Source: Arion vulgaris (Eukaryota > Mollusca > Gastropoda > Stylommatophora > Arionidae). Taken from it: a stretch of 64,000 bases of DNA. This document shows, in pieces, positions 42,945 to 52,574 of this stretch. The notes under the pieces are model-generated. The model saw only the letters and a program-made list of their open reading frames with translations. It made no database searches and was not told the origin of the DNA. The translations under genes were made by a program, and so were the position numbers. The stretch's first letter is position 1. Each line of letters begins with the position of its first letter. Location: positions 64,223,644 to 64,287,643 of the forward strand of contig CM036756.1 of the NCBI GenBank assembly GCA_020796225.1, read 5' to 3'.

Positions 42945-43230
42945 GTTTAATGGGGGATGGTTTTTGTATATGTTTGATAGAACACTGTACGTTTTTTGTG
43001 TTTGGATGCAATTTTACTCAATTTTATGCGTTCATGGTTACTTATTTATGAAAATTGTTAATAATACAGATATTTCTTAGCTTGAAACTTAATTTGTAAC
43101 GTAATATAACCTTCAATTAGCATTTTGTATTGTTTCTAATATGAATTAATCTATATACAACAAAACTGAAATACGAGGATCATGCGATAGTTGTGGTCTT
43201 ATTTACTAGAATTATTACATGAGCCCGCCG
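42945..43230 (+). mobile_element. M7 MITE interior, ends lost
   Basis: GTTTGATAGAACACTGTACG, GCAATTTTACTCAATTTTAT, GTTAATAATACAGATAT and TAGTTGTGGTCTTATTT align with 4975-5215. Neither terminal repeat is recognisable. Confidence 0.75.
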
Positions 43231-43234
43231 TCCG

Positions 43235-43945
43235 TATGTTAACGGAGGTCACGCAAAAAAACCCAACACACTTTTTGTAAGTAACCTTCGATGTTAAGAA
43301 GACCATGAATCTGATGGGAATGAAGGTCACAGGTATGTCTTTCATACAACACAGTATACGGACACACTGTTGACTTTAACGAGACACACTACGCATAAAC
43401 CAACTCAAGAACATATCACGTTTCTATATCTGATATACCAACAGAAATGGTAAGTATTGTTCTGTAGTCAGACTGGAGAATGAGTATTAGATATCAGAAA
43501 CTGTTCTTTGCAAGACAGTATAAACGCAGTTTAGATATTATATATAATTACGTCGTATCATGAACAATGGGATAACGTCTCCCCATCCCAGGAATGTTAC
43601 TGAACTGCAACAACAATCGTTTTATGACACTATAAGTTTTTATCCTTTAAAGGTTATCTGTTTACGTGGTTTACAGTAGATATATATATATATATATTCG
43701 GCATTTTTCGCCTTTACAGACGGTCAGTTAGCAAGTGTTCTACAGTGACATCTTCTGAGTGTGCGCTAGTATCACTTGTCTTCAGCTCATCCCTAAGTCT
43801 CGCTTGATTCTTGATTTCCGGGTTGTGTCCGAGCCGAAAGCAAGGATGAAGTGTTCTCTTCATTTATACCTAGCCTGGACAGATGATATGGGGAATGTGC
43901 CTTGCCCACTTTTCACAAACCTTCTCTCTACCTTACTGTTTCAAT
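43235..43945. other. Unassigned; (AT)n at 43679-43696
   Basis: Only a short TATATA tract is recognisable. Confidence 0.5.
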
Positions 43946-43949
43946 GAAA

Positions 43950-44118
43950 GAATTTTAAAGTGATATGCTCTTCATACGCTTTGTTGAAACTTTTTCTTCA
44001 ACAAATCTGAACATGCACTTAACAGTAAATTAAGCGCATGACCAGAGATCGCTGAAGATCGCTGAAGAAGAAATTTCAACAAAAGACAAAGCATATGAAA
44101 AGCATGTCACTTCAACAT
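43950..44118. repeat. Imperfect inverted repeat, ~50-bp arms
   Basis: Left arm AAGTGATATGCTCTTCATAC, GCTTTGTTGAAAC mirrors right arm GACAAAGCATATGAAAAGCA, TGTCACTT. No clear target duplication. Confidence 0.6.
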
Positions 44119-44124
44119 TCTAGG

Positions 44125-44490
44125 CCTCAGTGGTTTTTTTGCTATTTGTATTAGAACTCTGTAGTCTTTTCAGACCTTAGAATATGAAATACTTGTCACT
44201 TCACACTTCTACCCTCACCGGTCTTACGCAACAAGTAAAACAAGGTAATAGTATGTCACAAAATAAATGTAACACTATGGAATAGCAGCATTAATAACAC
44301 ATTTGAAAAAATAAATAAAAATCGATTTACAAAATCCTGTAAAATTACAAAGATAGCTCAAATGTTGTATCATACATATGTAAAACCCCGCCTACTCTAC
44401 CGGGAAATTCCGATTTCCCAACTGAGCTAAATGTGCTTTTGTTTCAAGGTGACGTGTTTGGTGTATTTATTTCAAGCACCTTCGAGTCTC
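44125..44490. other. Unassigned sequence
   Basis: 44168-44215 (TTTTCAGACCTTAGAATATG) resembles 55070-55105, suggesting a small dispersed repeat. Otherwise nothing is seen. Confidence 0.4.
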
Positions 44491-44498
44491 GCTTTTAC

Positions 44499-44544
44499 CA
44501 GAGCCAACTATAAACTTATAAACTTAAAGTTAGAGTTGGCTGTG
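44499..44544 (-). mobile_element. Minimal M7 element, 46 bp, with perfect 7-bp target duplication
   Basis: CAGAGCCAAC at the left and GTTGGCTGTG at the right enclose only 26 bp. CTTTTAC at 44492-44498 and 44545-44551 is identical. The interior TATAAACTTATAAACTT matches the fused M7 ends of the array at 48362. Confidence 0.9.
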
Positions 44545-44837
44545 CTTTTACAGACGTGACGTGACGTCTGTGTAGAGAAGGTAAGGCCGTTGCAAAATCC
44601 GATCTATGCATAGGATATTCTTTTGGATCCTGCTTTACTTAATCCGGGGCAGGTGACCCAGCCATCTTAAACGGTGTTGGAGTAAGAGAGTGACCCTGCT
44701 GGAAACCGCATTATTTTAAAGCTTTTCATTATTTGTCACTCCAGTCCAGGAGACCCCGAGTACACGTCCCATTCAACACATGTGAAATTACCATGTTTAA
44801 GTATAGTATTGGTGTGTTTCTACACAGTTAACACTTC

Positions 44838-45085
44838 TTCGAGCGCTCCATATCGACCACTTGTTAAACACTCTGTGTGATTTGTATGTAATCTGAGCCT
44901 AAGAGCGATTGTACGTTGTGCTAGTTATGCGACTACAAGTAGGCCAGCACATTCGATTTCTGTGCGCTTTTTATTTACTAGGTTAGCTTCTCTAGGTCTT
45001 ACATCAGTCGCCTCTTACGACATGCCTTATAGGTCCCAGTGGTACTATTCTTTGTTTCCCTTGCGGGCCCCGGCAGCATACGGGT
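44838..45085 (-). mobile_element. Core1 SINE-like retroposon
   Basis: CTTCTTCGAGCGCTCCATAT, CTGAGCCTAAGAGCGATTGT, TACTAGGTTAGCTTCTCTAG, GTCGCCTCTTACGACATGCC and CGGGCCCCGGCAGCATACGG. Confidence 0.9.
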
Positions 45086-45162
45086 GAAGCTAGCACTTGA
45101 ACATATTGATAAAATCAAAGATCGCTCAACGAAATTATTTTCAATACTAGAGGATATAAAGA

Positions 45163-45352
45163 TGGATTTCGCTATCCGGGTTTCCCTATGGTCCCGTTCT
45201 TCTCGGCATAACTGTGGGGTGATCTACCATAGCAACTTCCTATCTCCACCAGCAAACCTTCGATCTCCGAAACAAATGCACATGAACATGCGAGTTGAGA
45301 TTCAAACTCAAACCTTTAAACTCAAGGCAAATGTCTAACCAAATCGTTAGAC
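45163..45352 (-). mobile_element. T3-like tRNA-derived SINE, diverged
   Basis: Left end GGGTTTCCCTATGGTCCCGT and right-end B-box-like GATTCAAACTC with CTTTAAACTCAAGGCAAATG and TCTAACCAAATCGTTAGACC parallel the minus-strand T3 at 19600-19815. Confidence 0.65.
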
Positions 45353-45374
45353 CCAATACTAAAAACTGTGTTTA

Positions 45375-45640
45375 TTAGGAGTTTTATTCTAAAAATCTCT
45401 CAACGAAATTGTACCCAATACTGAAGAGACCTGGTGTTTAAGTGATTTTTTTTTTCTAAAATATCTCTCAACGAAATTGTACCCAATACTGAAGAAACCT
45501 AGTGTTTAAGTGATATTTCTCATAAATCTCTCAACGAAATTGTACACAATAGTGAAGAGACCTAGAACTTGACGTATTTTCTAAAAATAAATCTCGACAA
45601 AATTATACACAAAACTTGAAGAGAACAAGAAGTTTTGTTT
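45375..45640. repeat. Degenerate ~75-bp tandem repeat, about 4 copies
   Basis: TCTCTCAACGAAATTGTACC, CAATACTGAAGAGACCT and GTGTTTAAGTGAT-type pieces recur with many indels. CAATACTGAAAAGACC at 45812 is a stray unit. Confidence 0.8.
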
Positions 45641-45836
45641 GTAAGAACACTAGAGGAAACAACAAAAATGATCAATAAATACAGAGTGTACAGGTATAAG
45701 GAGCTTCCGAAAAGACAAATTACCAAACTCGAACTATTTACTCTTATTTCTTACGGCACCCATTGTCTAACCTAGCAATATGAGCGTTGTTACGAATATA
45801 ACCAGTGACACAATACTGAAAAGACCTGTTACTTAA

Positions 45837-46054
45837 CCGTTTAGCTGCTAAGGACGTATATATACGTTTCCCCAATTCACTTCTAAAGACGCATTAATAC
45901 GTCTGTTATTATCTCTTCTCTGTGGGCTAAAGACGTGTTAAAACGTTATATATTGCTACTGTCACTGTTATAGACGTACATTCACGTCTGTGACTTAGAA
46001 ACAAAGAGTAGCTATTTTAGCTCAGCCTTCAGAAAGTATGTAGCAGCGAAAGGG
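45837..46054. mobile_element. PB-type TTAA element, 218 bp
   Basis: TTAA at 45833-45836 and 46055-46058 flank ends CCGTTTAGCTGCTAA and TGTAGCAGCGAAAGGG, which are inverted repeats. The interior is the reverse complement of 3117-3345. No ORF. Confidence 0.8.
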
Positions 46055-46189
46055 TTAAGAGCTGTTCTGCTAAACGAAACGAGTAATATACAACGGTGAA
46101 GATATAGATAAAGTGATATAGAAAATGTTGACAAAGACAAATATTAGGAAAACTAGCATCTTCTGATTCTAACGATATTCTTTGTTTTA

Positions 46190-46330
46190 CAAGTAAGGTC
46201 ACACAGAATGAAATTGGCGGCAATGGGTGACTTACCAGTAAGGTCACACAGAATGAAATTGGCGGCAATGGGTGACTTACCAGTAAGGTCACAGAGAATG
46301 CAATTGTGGGCAATGAGTGACTTACCTGTA
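46190..46330. repeat. 45-bp tandem repeat, 3 copies
   Basis: GGTCACACAGAATGAAATTG, GCGGCAATGGGTGACTTACC and AGTAA repeat at 45 bp; the third unit is diverged. The period of 45 keeps a minus-strand frame open. Confidence 0.9.
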
Positions 46331-46334
46331 TTAC

Positions 46335-46880
46335 TGTGCTTGGATCTACTTCAATGTCACGCTTGACAGGTGAAAGGACGACTGACAGTCCGGTGGAAGT
46401 GACACCTAGACGTTTTACGCCAGATGCTGGTCGAGTCACAATCCGGAAAGTACGGCCGTGACCGTCTGCAAGCATCAGAGAAGCTGGAATGATAGCTCAA
46501 GGCTGAGATATTTGACAATTGTTGGACGTCTTCGGTTTAACTTTCTCAGATTATTTTGAAATACTCAGAAAAAAAACTCTTCTTGGAAATAGCCACTAGT
46601 TCTGGGTCAAATGTGGCTTGAAACTGATCAGCATCAGATCATGAAATTATCCAATTAGTTCGTTATCTGGAATAAAGTATGTCTGTTTATGTGTTATTAT
46701 CTGAAACTGGTGACAACTTTCAAGGCAGCACTAGCTGGAGAAGCAGTTTCTAAGTTTGTATCAGACGAGCTGAACACACCTGTAATTAGATATATGAAAT
46801 ACCTGATTGATCAAATGATCAACTTATTCTAATTGGAGTACAATAACATATGTATAAATACAGCGACTTAACTAGTCTCA
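46335..46880. other. Unassigned sequence
   Basis: Nothing recognised. The minus-strand frame 46029-46475 includes the 45-bp repeats and shows no family motif in its remaining part. Confidence 0.45.
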
Positions 46881-46884
46881 GTCG

Positions 46885-47075
46885 ACCTGGTATGTCTTTC
46901 TTTTTTTTCTATCCAATCCTGTTTTGCCTCCCAGCGTCAAGATAATGAGAGATTTCTAGAATGAGCTCCGGTGTGTGCTTCATAAATAATATCTTTCGTC
47001 TCCTCTCTTATCTCTGAGGTCCACCGTTTGCGTGGCCGTCTTTTTTTTGCTTTGTATCCATTGTCCTGGTGTCAA
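46885..47075 (-). mobile_element. L-K LINE ORF2 C-terminal fragment without array
   Basis: Minus strand encodes RRPRKRWTSEIREETKDIIY followed by EAHTGAHSRNLS, a stop, and EAKQDWIEKK, i.e. the GRPRKRW tail of a non-LTR ORF2. This is the reference showing that L-K has one IYEAHT segment, in contrast to 12573-13112. Confidence 0.8.
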
Positions 47076-47129
47076 GATTATAAGGGTTTTATGTTTTATC
47101 AAGTTTTGTTTGTTTGTTTATTAGGGGAT

Positions 47130-47222
47130 TAAAGTCTCTTTAAGCCGAGGCACGCCCTTTCAACCTAAGGCGAATCATTTATTGGTTATATCAGAGCGTG
47201 TATGCCAACACACAAGAAAAAT
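47130..47222 (+). repeat. R3 dispersed repeat
   Basis: GTCTCTTTAAGCCGAGGCAC, GCCCTTTCAACCTAAGGCGA and GGTTATATCAGAGCGTGTAT match 16255 and 6838. Confidence 0.7.
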
Positions 47223-47229
47223 AAGAATT

Positions 47230-48105
47230 AACTCCTTTCGGAGAATCCAGTACCTTTTATTTTTATTAAGTAAACATTAACTCGGAATTTAAACCGAAAC
47301 AAAACAACACTGTTATCGATAACAGAAATGGGACATTGAAACTATAGTAACATTTACTACTTACTTTCTCAGAAATTAATAACTTGAAAAGAACACTAAA
47401 TCAACGTTCTTCATGAACACTTAGATGCTGTAATCACAGATTTATAAAGTTAAGTTACAACCAACTGTTGGTGTTAGTGTGAAGGCAGATTAAAAGTAAT
47501 AAAACTTGGCAATATAACAGTGTTACTATAATAAAGCAATGTAGATAGAACTTAAAAAGTGTTTACCGGTGTCATGTGAGATTTGTTCACTGTTATAATT
47601 ATATCCAATTCTGGAATCAAATTCGAAATTAGTTGTAACTATTGAAACGAATTGTGTTGTAAATAGTGCATAAATTATTGTATATGTACCCAGGCCACTT
47701 CGAGTTTCTTGAACACATTGAAGGAGAAATGAGAACAGAAGGTTGTTTGCGAAATTAGACTGACACTGACACAGTAAACTGCCTTCTCCCGTATGCTTTT
47801 TGTGGACACCGACAGACGGGAGACGAGAGATACTAGCGTCTAACGTCCGCGTGCGCGTGGTGGGGGTATGTAACTAACAAATACACCCGCCCCCCCCAAC
47901 ATTTAAGAGTGGTCGGACCAGGCACTTCGCCTTATGTATATTGCATTGGCAGTTGGTGTAGGAATGTGATGTTGACATATTTTGCTCAAGATGAAGGTAA
48001 GAAAACGGTGACAATATGAAACACAACTCTCATCCCAGAATGCAACTTTTGTATAAACTGCTTAATATTTGTTGAAATGTCAGAGTACATAGATTTCAAC
48101 ACAAG
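47230..48105. other. Unassigned sequence
   Basis: Includes a C-rich CCCGCCCCCCCC tract near 47887 and GCGTGCGCGTGG near 47850, otherwise featureless. No coding signal supported. Confidence 0.45.
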
Positions 48106-48112
48106 AAAGCTA

Positions 48113-48350
48113 CGCTGTGGCTCAGTGGTTAAGCTCTTTGCCTTGCGAGTCGAAGGTCGTGGGTTCCAATTCGGACTGTACCGTTCTGTTCAAGAATGCA
48201 TTTTTCCCAGAGATCCTAGTATTGTTGCCAGAGATACGGAGTTCGTGCTTTGTGCAATACTCTCGGTAGGTGGCGTGCCATTTTGCGGCGAGGACCGAGC
48301 CACGAGGAATAAAACCCAGTGCAATGAAGTCAATACTTCGGCTTAAACCA
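48113..48350 (+). mobile_element. T3 tRNA-derived SINE, full length
   Basis: Head CGCTGTGGCTCAGTGGTTAA, CTTGCGAGTCGAAGGTCGTG and a B-box-like GGTTCCAATTC, then CAGAGATCCTAGTATTGTTG, CTCGGTAGGTGGC and 3' GCAATGAAGTCAATAC. The B box carries mutations. Confidence 0.85.
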
Positions 48351-48361
48351 GACAGCTATAC

Positions 48362-48975
48362 CACAGCCAACACTAGATAACTTATTTTTATTTATTTTTT
48401 TATTTCGATCCAGAAGCACTTGAGCTTTCAGCTCTTCGGCTCGGTGCCATGAACATCGTAACCCTTCGGTTTGGTGCCACGAACACCGTTAATTGGGAAC
48501 CTGTGGCTTTTCTGCCAGTCCGCGGAATTGAACCCGCACACACAGAGGACTAGTCACCCGCAGTCCAACGCGATACGAACACGCTGGGCAGGCGGGCTAG
48601 ATAACTTATAAGTTTATAGTTGGCTCTGGCTATACCACAGCCAACTCTAGATAACTTATAAGTTTATAGTCTGGCTCTTGCTATACCACAGCCAACTCTA
48701 GATAACTTATAAGTTTATAGTCTGGCTCTTGCTATATCACAGCCAACTCTAGATAACTTGTAAGTTTATAGTCTGGCTCTTGCTATATCACAGCCAACTC
48801 TAGATAACTGAAGTTTATAGTTGGCTCTTGCTATATCACAGCCAACTCTAGATAACATAAGTTTATAGTTGGTTCTTGCTATATCACAGCCAACTCTATA
48901 TAACTTATAAGTTTATAGTTGGCTCTGGCTATACCACAGCCAACTCTAGATAACATAAGTTTATAGTTGGCTCTT
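48362..48975 (+). repeat. Array of eight minimal M7 elements, 51-bp period
   Basis: Each unit is a shortened M7 (CACAGCCAACTCTAGATAAC, TTATAAGTTTATAG, TTGGCTCTTG) followed by GCTATAC/GCTATAT, a 7-bp spacer equal to the target duplication. The outer flanks are also GCTATAC (48355-48361 and 48976-48982). So (element + one duplication) is the amplified unit. A T1 SINE interrupts the first unit. Confidence 0.85.
48385..48596 (-). mobile_element. T1 SINE in the first M7 unit, 12-bp target duplication
   Basis: Left T-rich tail, CGATCCAGAAGCACTTGAGC, right head GTCCAACGCGATACGAACAC and GGGCAGGCGGG. CTAGATAACTTA at 48373-48384 and 48597-48608 is identical. Confidence 0.95.
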
Positions 48976-49139
48976 GCTATACCATCCAAATGTAATATGC
49001 AGCCCAGAAACAGATTAGAATAGGCAAATCAAAAAGAAGATGACATAATGAAATGATAAACCTCATTGTATGCAACAAGTATCAAAGAAAATCAGAATTC
49101 TTCAGTACTAAGTAAAGCAAATCATGTCTTACGGATTGA

Positions 49140-49290
49140 GTTCGTTATTGTCGTTACTGTCGTTACTGTCATTACTGTTATTACTGTCATTACTGCCGTT
49201 ACTGTCATTACTGCCGTTACTGTCATTACTGCCGTTACTGTCATTACTGCCGTTACTGTCATTACTGCCGTTACTGTCATTACTGTCTGT
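49140..49290. repeat. 18-bp tandem repeat, GTTACTGTCATTACTGCC
   Basis: About eight units, the right six nearly perfect. Open frames over it are artefacts of the period. Confidence 0.95.
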
Positions 49291-49299
49291 AATATCGCT

Positions 49300-49820
49300 T
49301 TGTCAGGGCAATGTAGGACAGGGGTAACATGTGGAATTGAATGATCGCATGGCTAGTGCAGTTGCCACGAACCTGTTCAATTTATGATTTTTCTTCATGC
49401 CCCGACAGAAAAAGACTTTAGTTGTCAATGAAGAAAGGAAGCGCCGATAGTGAAAACGATAACACGCTTCGTTAGTAACCATGGACCGTGTTAGTTCCAG
49501 ACTTCAATGCCTACAGGTTTCTTGATCCCTTACTTGAAGATATAAATTACAAGTGCCTCAGAAGTTAGAATAAGGTTTGCCTGAGTGGAAAGAAATACTG
49601 ATAAGGAAAGCAAGCCTTCCTGCAAAAATCAGCCAGTTGCCATTTTAGACACTGGTTAAACGGGAGAAAAAAAATAAAATGGAAGCAAGGATTCGTCTGC
49701 TTACTTGGTGTACTTCCTGCCTTGTTGTGTATACAAATCAAGGACAATAAGTTTGCAGGTATAAGTGCCACACAGATATATATCTATATATATACTTTAA
49801 ATATGAACACTATATTTACG
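49300..49820. other. Unassigned sequence
   Basis: Apart from (TA)n at 49777-49795 nothing is recognised. 49500-49640 (AAGATATAAATTACAAGTGC, CTCAGAAGTTAGAATAAGG, GATAAGGAAAGCA) weakly resembles 11310-11390, so a small dispersed repeat is possible. Confidence 0.4.
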
Positions 49821-49825
49821 AAGAG

Positions 49826-49852
49826 CGCTACGGACACGCTGGGCAGGCGGGC
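49826..49852 (-). mobile_element. T1 SINE 5' end scrap, 27 bp
   Basis: TACGGACACGCTGGGCAGGC plus GGGC is identical in type to the 5' extremity of minus-strand T1 copies such as 48575-48596. Confidence 0.6.
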
Positions 49853-49927
49853 TAGAACCACATATGGAGTTATACTGCTGCACAAATATCAGATCTAGTT
49901 GGTCATAAGAGCCCTTCCTAGTTGTTA

Positions 49928-50182
49928 TCGTTGCAAAAAAGTTCATTGCATATCCTTTACAGGACTTTGCGAACCAACTCCAGCTTTTTTAACGCTGTTT
50001 GTGATTTTTCTAGGCATTATTACGTTCAGTAGTTTGTCATTGCTTTCTGAAGGAACGCCGCAGAAATGCCATCGTCCTTTGTAAAATCCACGCGAAACAA
50101 TTTGCAACCCGCAGCGTGATTCGAACTCAAAACGTCGGGGTTAAGAGATCGAGTCACTAACCCCTAAGCCACAGACGCCACC
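49928..50182 (-). mobile_element. T2 tRNA-derived SINE, uninterrupted copy
   Basis: Minus-strand head GTGGCTTAGGGGTTAGTGAC, B box GAGTTCGAATCACG, body CGTTCAGTAGTTTGTCATTG (shown on plus strand) and CTTTACAGGACTTTGCGAAC at the 3' end. It serves as the empty-site reference for the nests at 27521 and 40317. Confidence 0.85.
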
Positions 50183-50320
50183 TATCCTTGCAAACAATGT
50201 TTAAATATTAAATGATATATTCATGTGATACCTACTGAAATGACGTCAACACAACATCTTTTTGTGATAAAAATCATACATGTTATAAAACACTTGCAGT
50301 GAGAATTCAGTAACGTTCAT

Positions 50321-50645
50321 CATCATCAGGTGCCGTCTCCACATCGAAGGTTGGCTGCAATGAATCTCCAGCATCCTCTGTCTTTCGCCTTGGCGTTGCA
50401 CTCTGCCAGACTGTAACCTGTCCATTTCTTAAAGTTTCCCTCCCACTTATCTCTCGGTCTTCCTCTTGCTCTTCGCCCTTCATCTTTCCCCTCTAGTAAA
50501 GATTTTATCAAGGTGTCATGTCCTTTTATGTACCCAAAATACTTTATTTTTCTGAATTTTATTTCTCTTATTAATTGCTTCTTCATACCTAGTTTTCCTA
50601 AACCTTGTTCATTTGTCTGTTTTTATGTCCATGAAACTCTGCCTA
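50321..50645 (-). mobile_element. L-D LINE 3' end, 325 bp, with 10-bp target duplication
   Basis: Minus strand encodes EIKFRKIKYFGYIKGHDTLI, ARGRPRDKWEGNFKKWTGYS, LAECNAKAKDRGCWRFIAAN and LRCGDGT, stop, followed by TGATGATGATGA. TAACGTTCAT at 50311-50320 and 50646-50655 flanks it. The C terminus is intact; RT is lost by 5' truncation. Confidence 0.92.
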
Positions 50646-50683
50646 TAACGTTCATAGTATGGTAATAATTGAGATTGTTATAT

Positions 50684-50927
50684 GTTATGTTATGTTATGC
50701 GATCGACGTCATGACACATTGGGCATTCCCATTCGTGCTCTGTCCTCCGTTGCAGCAGCCATCCCAAAGTCCATTTGCTCACAGTACCCATGAGAAGTTG
50801 ATTACTATATCTCTCTCTCTACCACGAAGACGACACTGTCTGCATGTCCAAACTTAACGCCTAATTCTCGAACTCGTTCCAGTGTCTGAGACCCGCCCAT
50901 GTCACACAATTGAGAGCGTACCGCATT
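50684..50927 (-). mobile_element. L-H LINE 3' end, 244 bp, with 11-bp target duplication
   Basis: Nearly identical to 23466-23713, including the (ATAAC)n tail and the CPxC-encoding segment. GATTGTTATAT at 50673-50683 and 50928-50938 is perfect. It is 5'-truncated just after the RNase H region. Confidence 0.93.
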
Positions 50928-50948
50928 GATTGTTATATAGCTACATAA

Positions 50949-51146
50949 GCCCGTCTGCCAGCGTGTTCGTAGCGCGTTGGACTACGGGTGACTATCCCTC
51001 TGTGTGTGCGGTTCAATTCCGTGGGATGGCAGAAAATCCACAGATTCCCCAGATTTACGGTGTTCGTGGCACCGAACCGAAGGGTTACGATGTCCATGGC
51101 ACCGAGCGAAGAGCTGAAAAGCTCAAGTGCTTCTGGATCGGAAAAA
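50949..51146 (+). mobile_element. T1 SINE with 12-bp target duplication
   Basis: GCCCGTCTGCCAGCGTGTTC start, B box GGTTCAATTCC, GGATCGG then A-run. ATAGCTACATAA at 50937-50948 and 51147-51158 is identical and overlaps by two bases the duplication of the adjacent L-H insertion. Confidence 0.95.
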
Positions 51147-51196
51147 ATAGCTACATAAACGACCAACTATTGAAGAAGAACACTGCATGCGTTTTA

Positions 51197-51480
51197 ATAT
51201 AGCTTACATAAACGCTTAGGCTCAGATCATATACAAATCCCACAGAGGGGTTAACAAGTGATTGATATGGAGCGTGCGAAGAACAAGAATATAGCTTACA
51301 TAAACGCTTAGGCTCAGATCATATACAATCCCACAGAGGGTTAACAAGTGATTGATATATAGCGTGCGAAGAAGAAGAAGAATATAGCTTACATAAACGC
51401 TTAGGCTCAGATCATATACAAATCCCACAGAGGGGTTAACAAGTGATTGATATGGAGCGTGCGAAGAACAAGAAGAATAT
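51197..51480 (+). repeat. Core1 tail in tandem, three copies, ~93-bp period
   Basis: Each unit has a flank copy ATATAGCTTACATAAACG, the last part of Core1 (CTTAGGCTCAGATCATATAC, GGGTTAACAAGTGATTGATA, GGAGCGTGCGAAG) and a GAA tail. A fourth flank copy follows at 51479. Looks like one 5'-truncated Core1 insertion amplified together with its target duplication. Confidence 0.85.
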
Positions 51481-51541
51481 AGCTTACATAAACGATCAAT
51501 TATTGCAACAGAACACTGCGTGCGTTTTTATATAGCTTACA

Positions 51542-51786
51542 CGCCCGTGTGTTGGCGGGGCTTGCAAGGGGAGCAAAGAATAGTAACGCTGTGACCTACA
51601 AGACTTGTTGTAAGACGTGACAGAGGTAGGGGTCTAGGAAGCTACCTAGTAAATAAAAAGCGTAGCAGATATCGGATGTGCTGGCCTACTTGTTGCGCAT
51701 AACTGGCGCAACATACAATCGCTCTTAGGCTTGAATCACATATAAATCACAATAAATGGTTAACAAGTGGTCGATATGGAGCGTTG
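51542..51786 (+). mobile_element. Core1 SINE-like retroposon
   Basis: CGCCCGTGTGTTGGCGGGGC, GAGCAAAGAATAGTAACG, TTGTTGTAAGACGTGAC (mutated core), TACTTGTTGCGCATAACTGG and GTGGTCGATATGGAGCG. The GAA tail is replaced by TTGGATTAAACG. Confidence 0.85.
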
Positions 51787-51843
51787 GATTAAACGATCAA
51801 GTATTGAAACAGAAAATTGCATATGTTTTTTATTCAGCATGTC

Positions 51844-52099
51844 GCCCAAGTGGTTACCGGGGCCCAAATTTGGGATGTAAAGAATAGAACCACTGTTACC
51901 TGCCATGCATGTCGTAAGAGGCGACTAAGGATGTTTGGCTGAAATCGGATGCACGTGTCCTAAACGTGTAGAAGTCTATGCGTTTAGGGGCCTACCAAAC
52001 CAATGTGCAACGTATACACGTTCTTGGCAAAGATCAAACATATCACAAAGAGTGATTAAAATTGGTCGTAAAGAACGAACGCAAAGAAGAAGAAGAAGA
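51844..52099 (+). mobile_element. Core2 SINE-like retroposon, well preserved
   Basis: GCCCAAGTGGTTACCGGGGC, GTCGTAAGAGGCGACTAAGG, CCAATGTGCAACGTATACAC, GGTCGTAAAGAACGAACGCA and (GAA)n. Flanks TTCAGCATGT and ATACAGCATGT suggest an 8-10-bp duplication. Confidence 0.92.
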
Positions 52100-52112
52100 A
52101 TACAGCATGTAT

Positions 52113-52316
52113 GCCCGTCTGCCCAGCGTGTTCGTAGCGCGTTGGACTACGGGTGACTATCCCTCTGTGTGTGCGGGTTCAATTCCACGGTATGGCAGAA
52201 AAGCCACAGATTCCCCAGATTTACGGTGTTCGTGGCATCGAACCGAAGGATTACGATGTTCATGGCACCGAGCCGAAGAGCTGAAAAGCTCAAGTGCTTC
52301 TGGAAAAAAAAAAAAA
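52113..52316 (+). mobile_element. T1 SINE with target duplication, adjacent to Core2
   Basis: GCCCGTCTGCCCAGCGTGTT start, GGTTCAATTCC B box, A12 tail. ATACAGCATGTA (52100-52111) and ATACAGCATGCA (52317-52328) flank it, so it used the same target sequence as the neighbouring Core2. Confidence 0.93.
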
Positions 52317-52574
52317 ATACAGCATGCATAAACGATCACTGCTTTTGTAGATAAGACGACTGTCTGCTATATCCTTATACAATTGACACCACTTCTCTAA
52401 CCCGGAACTCACAAAGTGCGGGGACACAAGGAGACGACTCAGTCACTTTAACTTGTAAAGAATAACTAGCGACAAACTCCGGACACACCTAGCTGCTGTG
52501 TTCTAGGCAGGGACAATAGATCGCTGTTATTGTTCAGTTAACTTACTCTGTAATTTGATATATCTTAAACATAG

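Noticed and set aside
45039..45338. A 99-codon plus-strand ORF as a host gene
   Set aside because: It runs through the end of a Core1 retroposon into an antisense T3 SINE.
48362..48975. Array of hairpins as a CRISPR or integron-type cassette array
   Set aside because: The spacers are a constant 7-bp sequence identical to the outer flanks, which fits a transposon target duplication instead.
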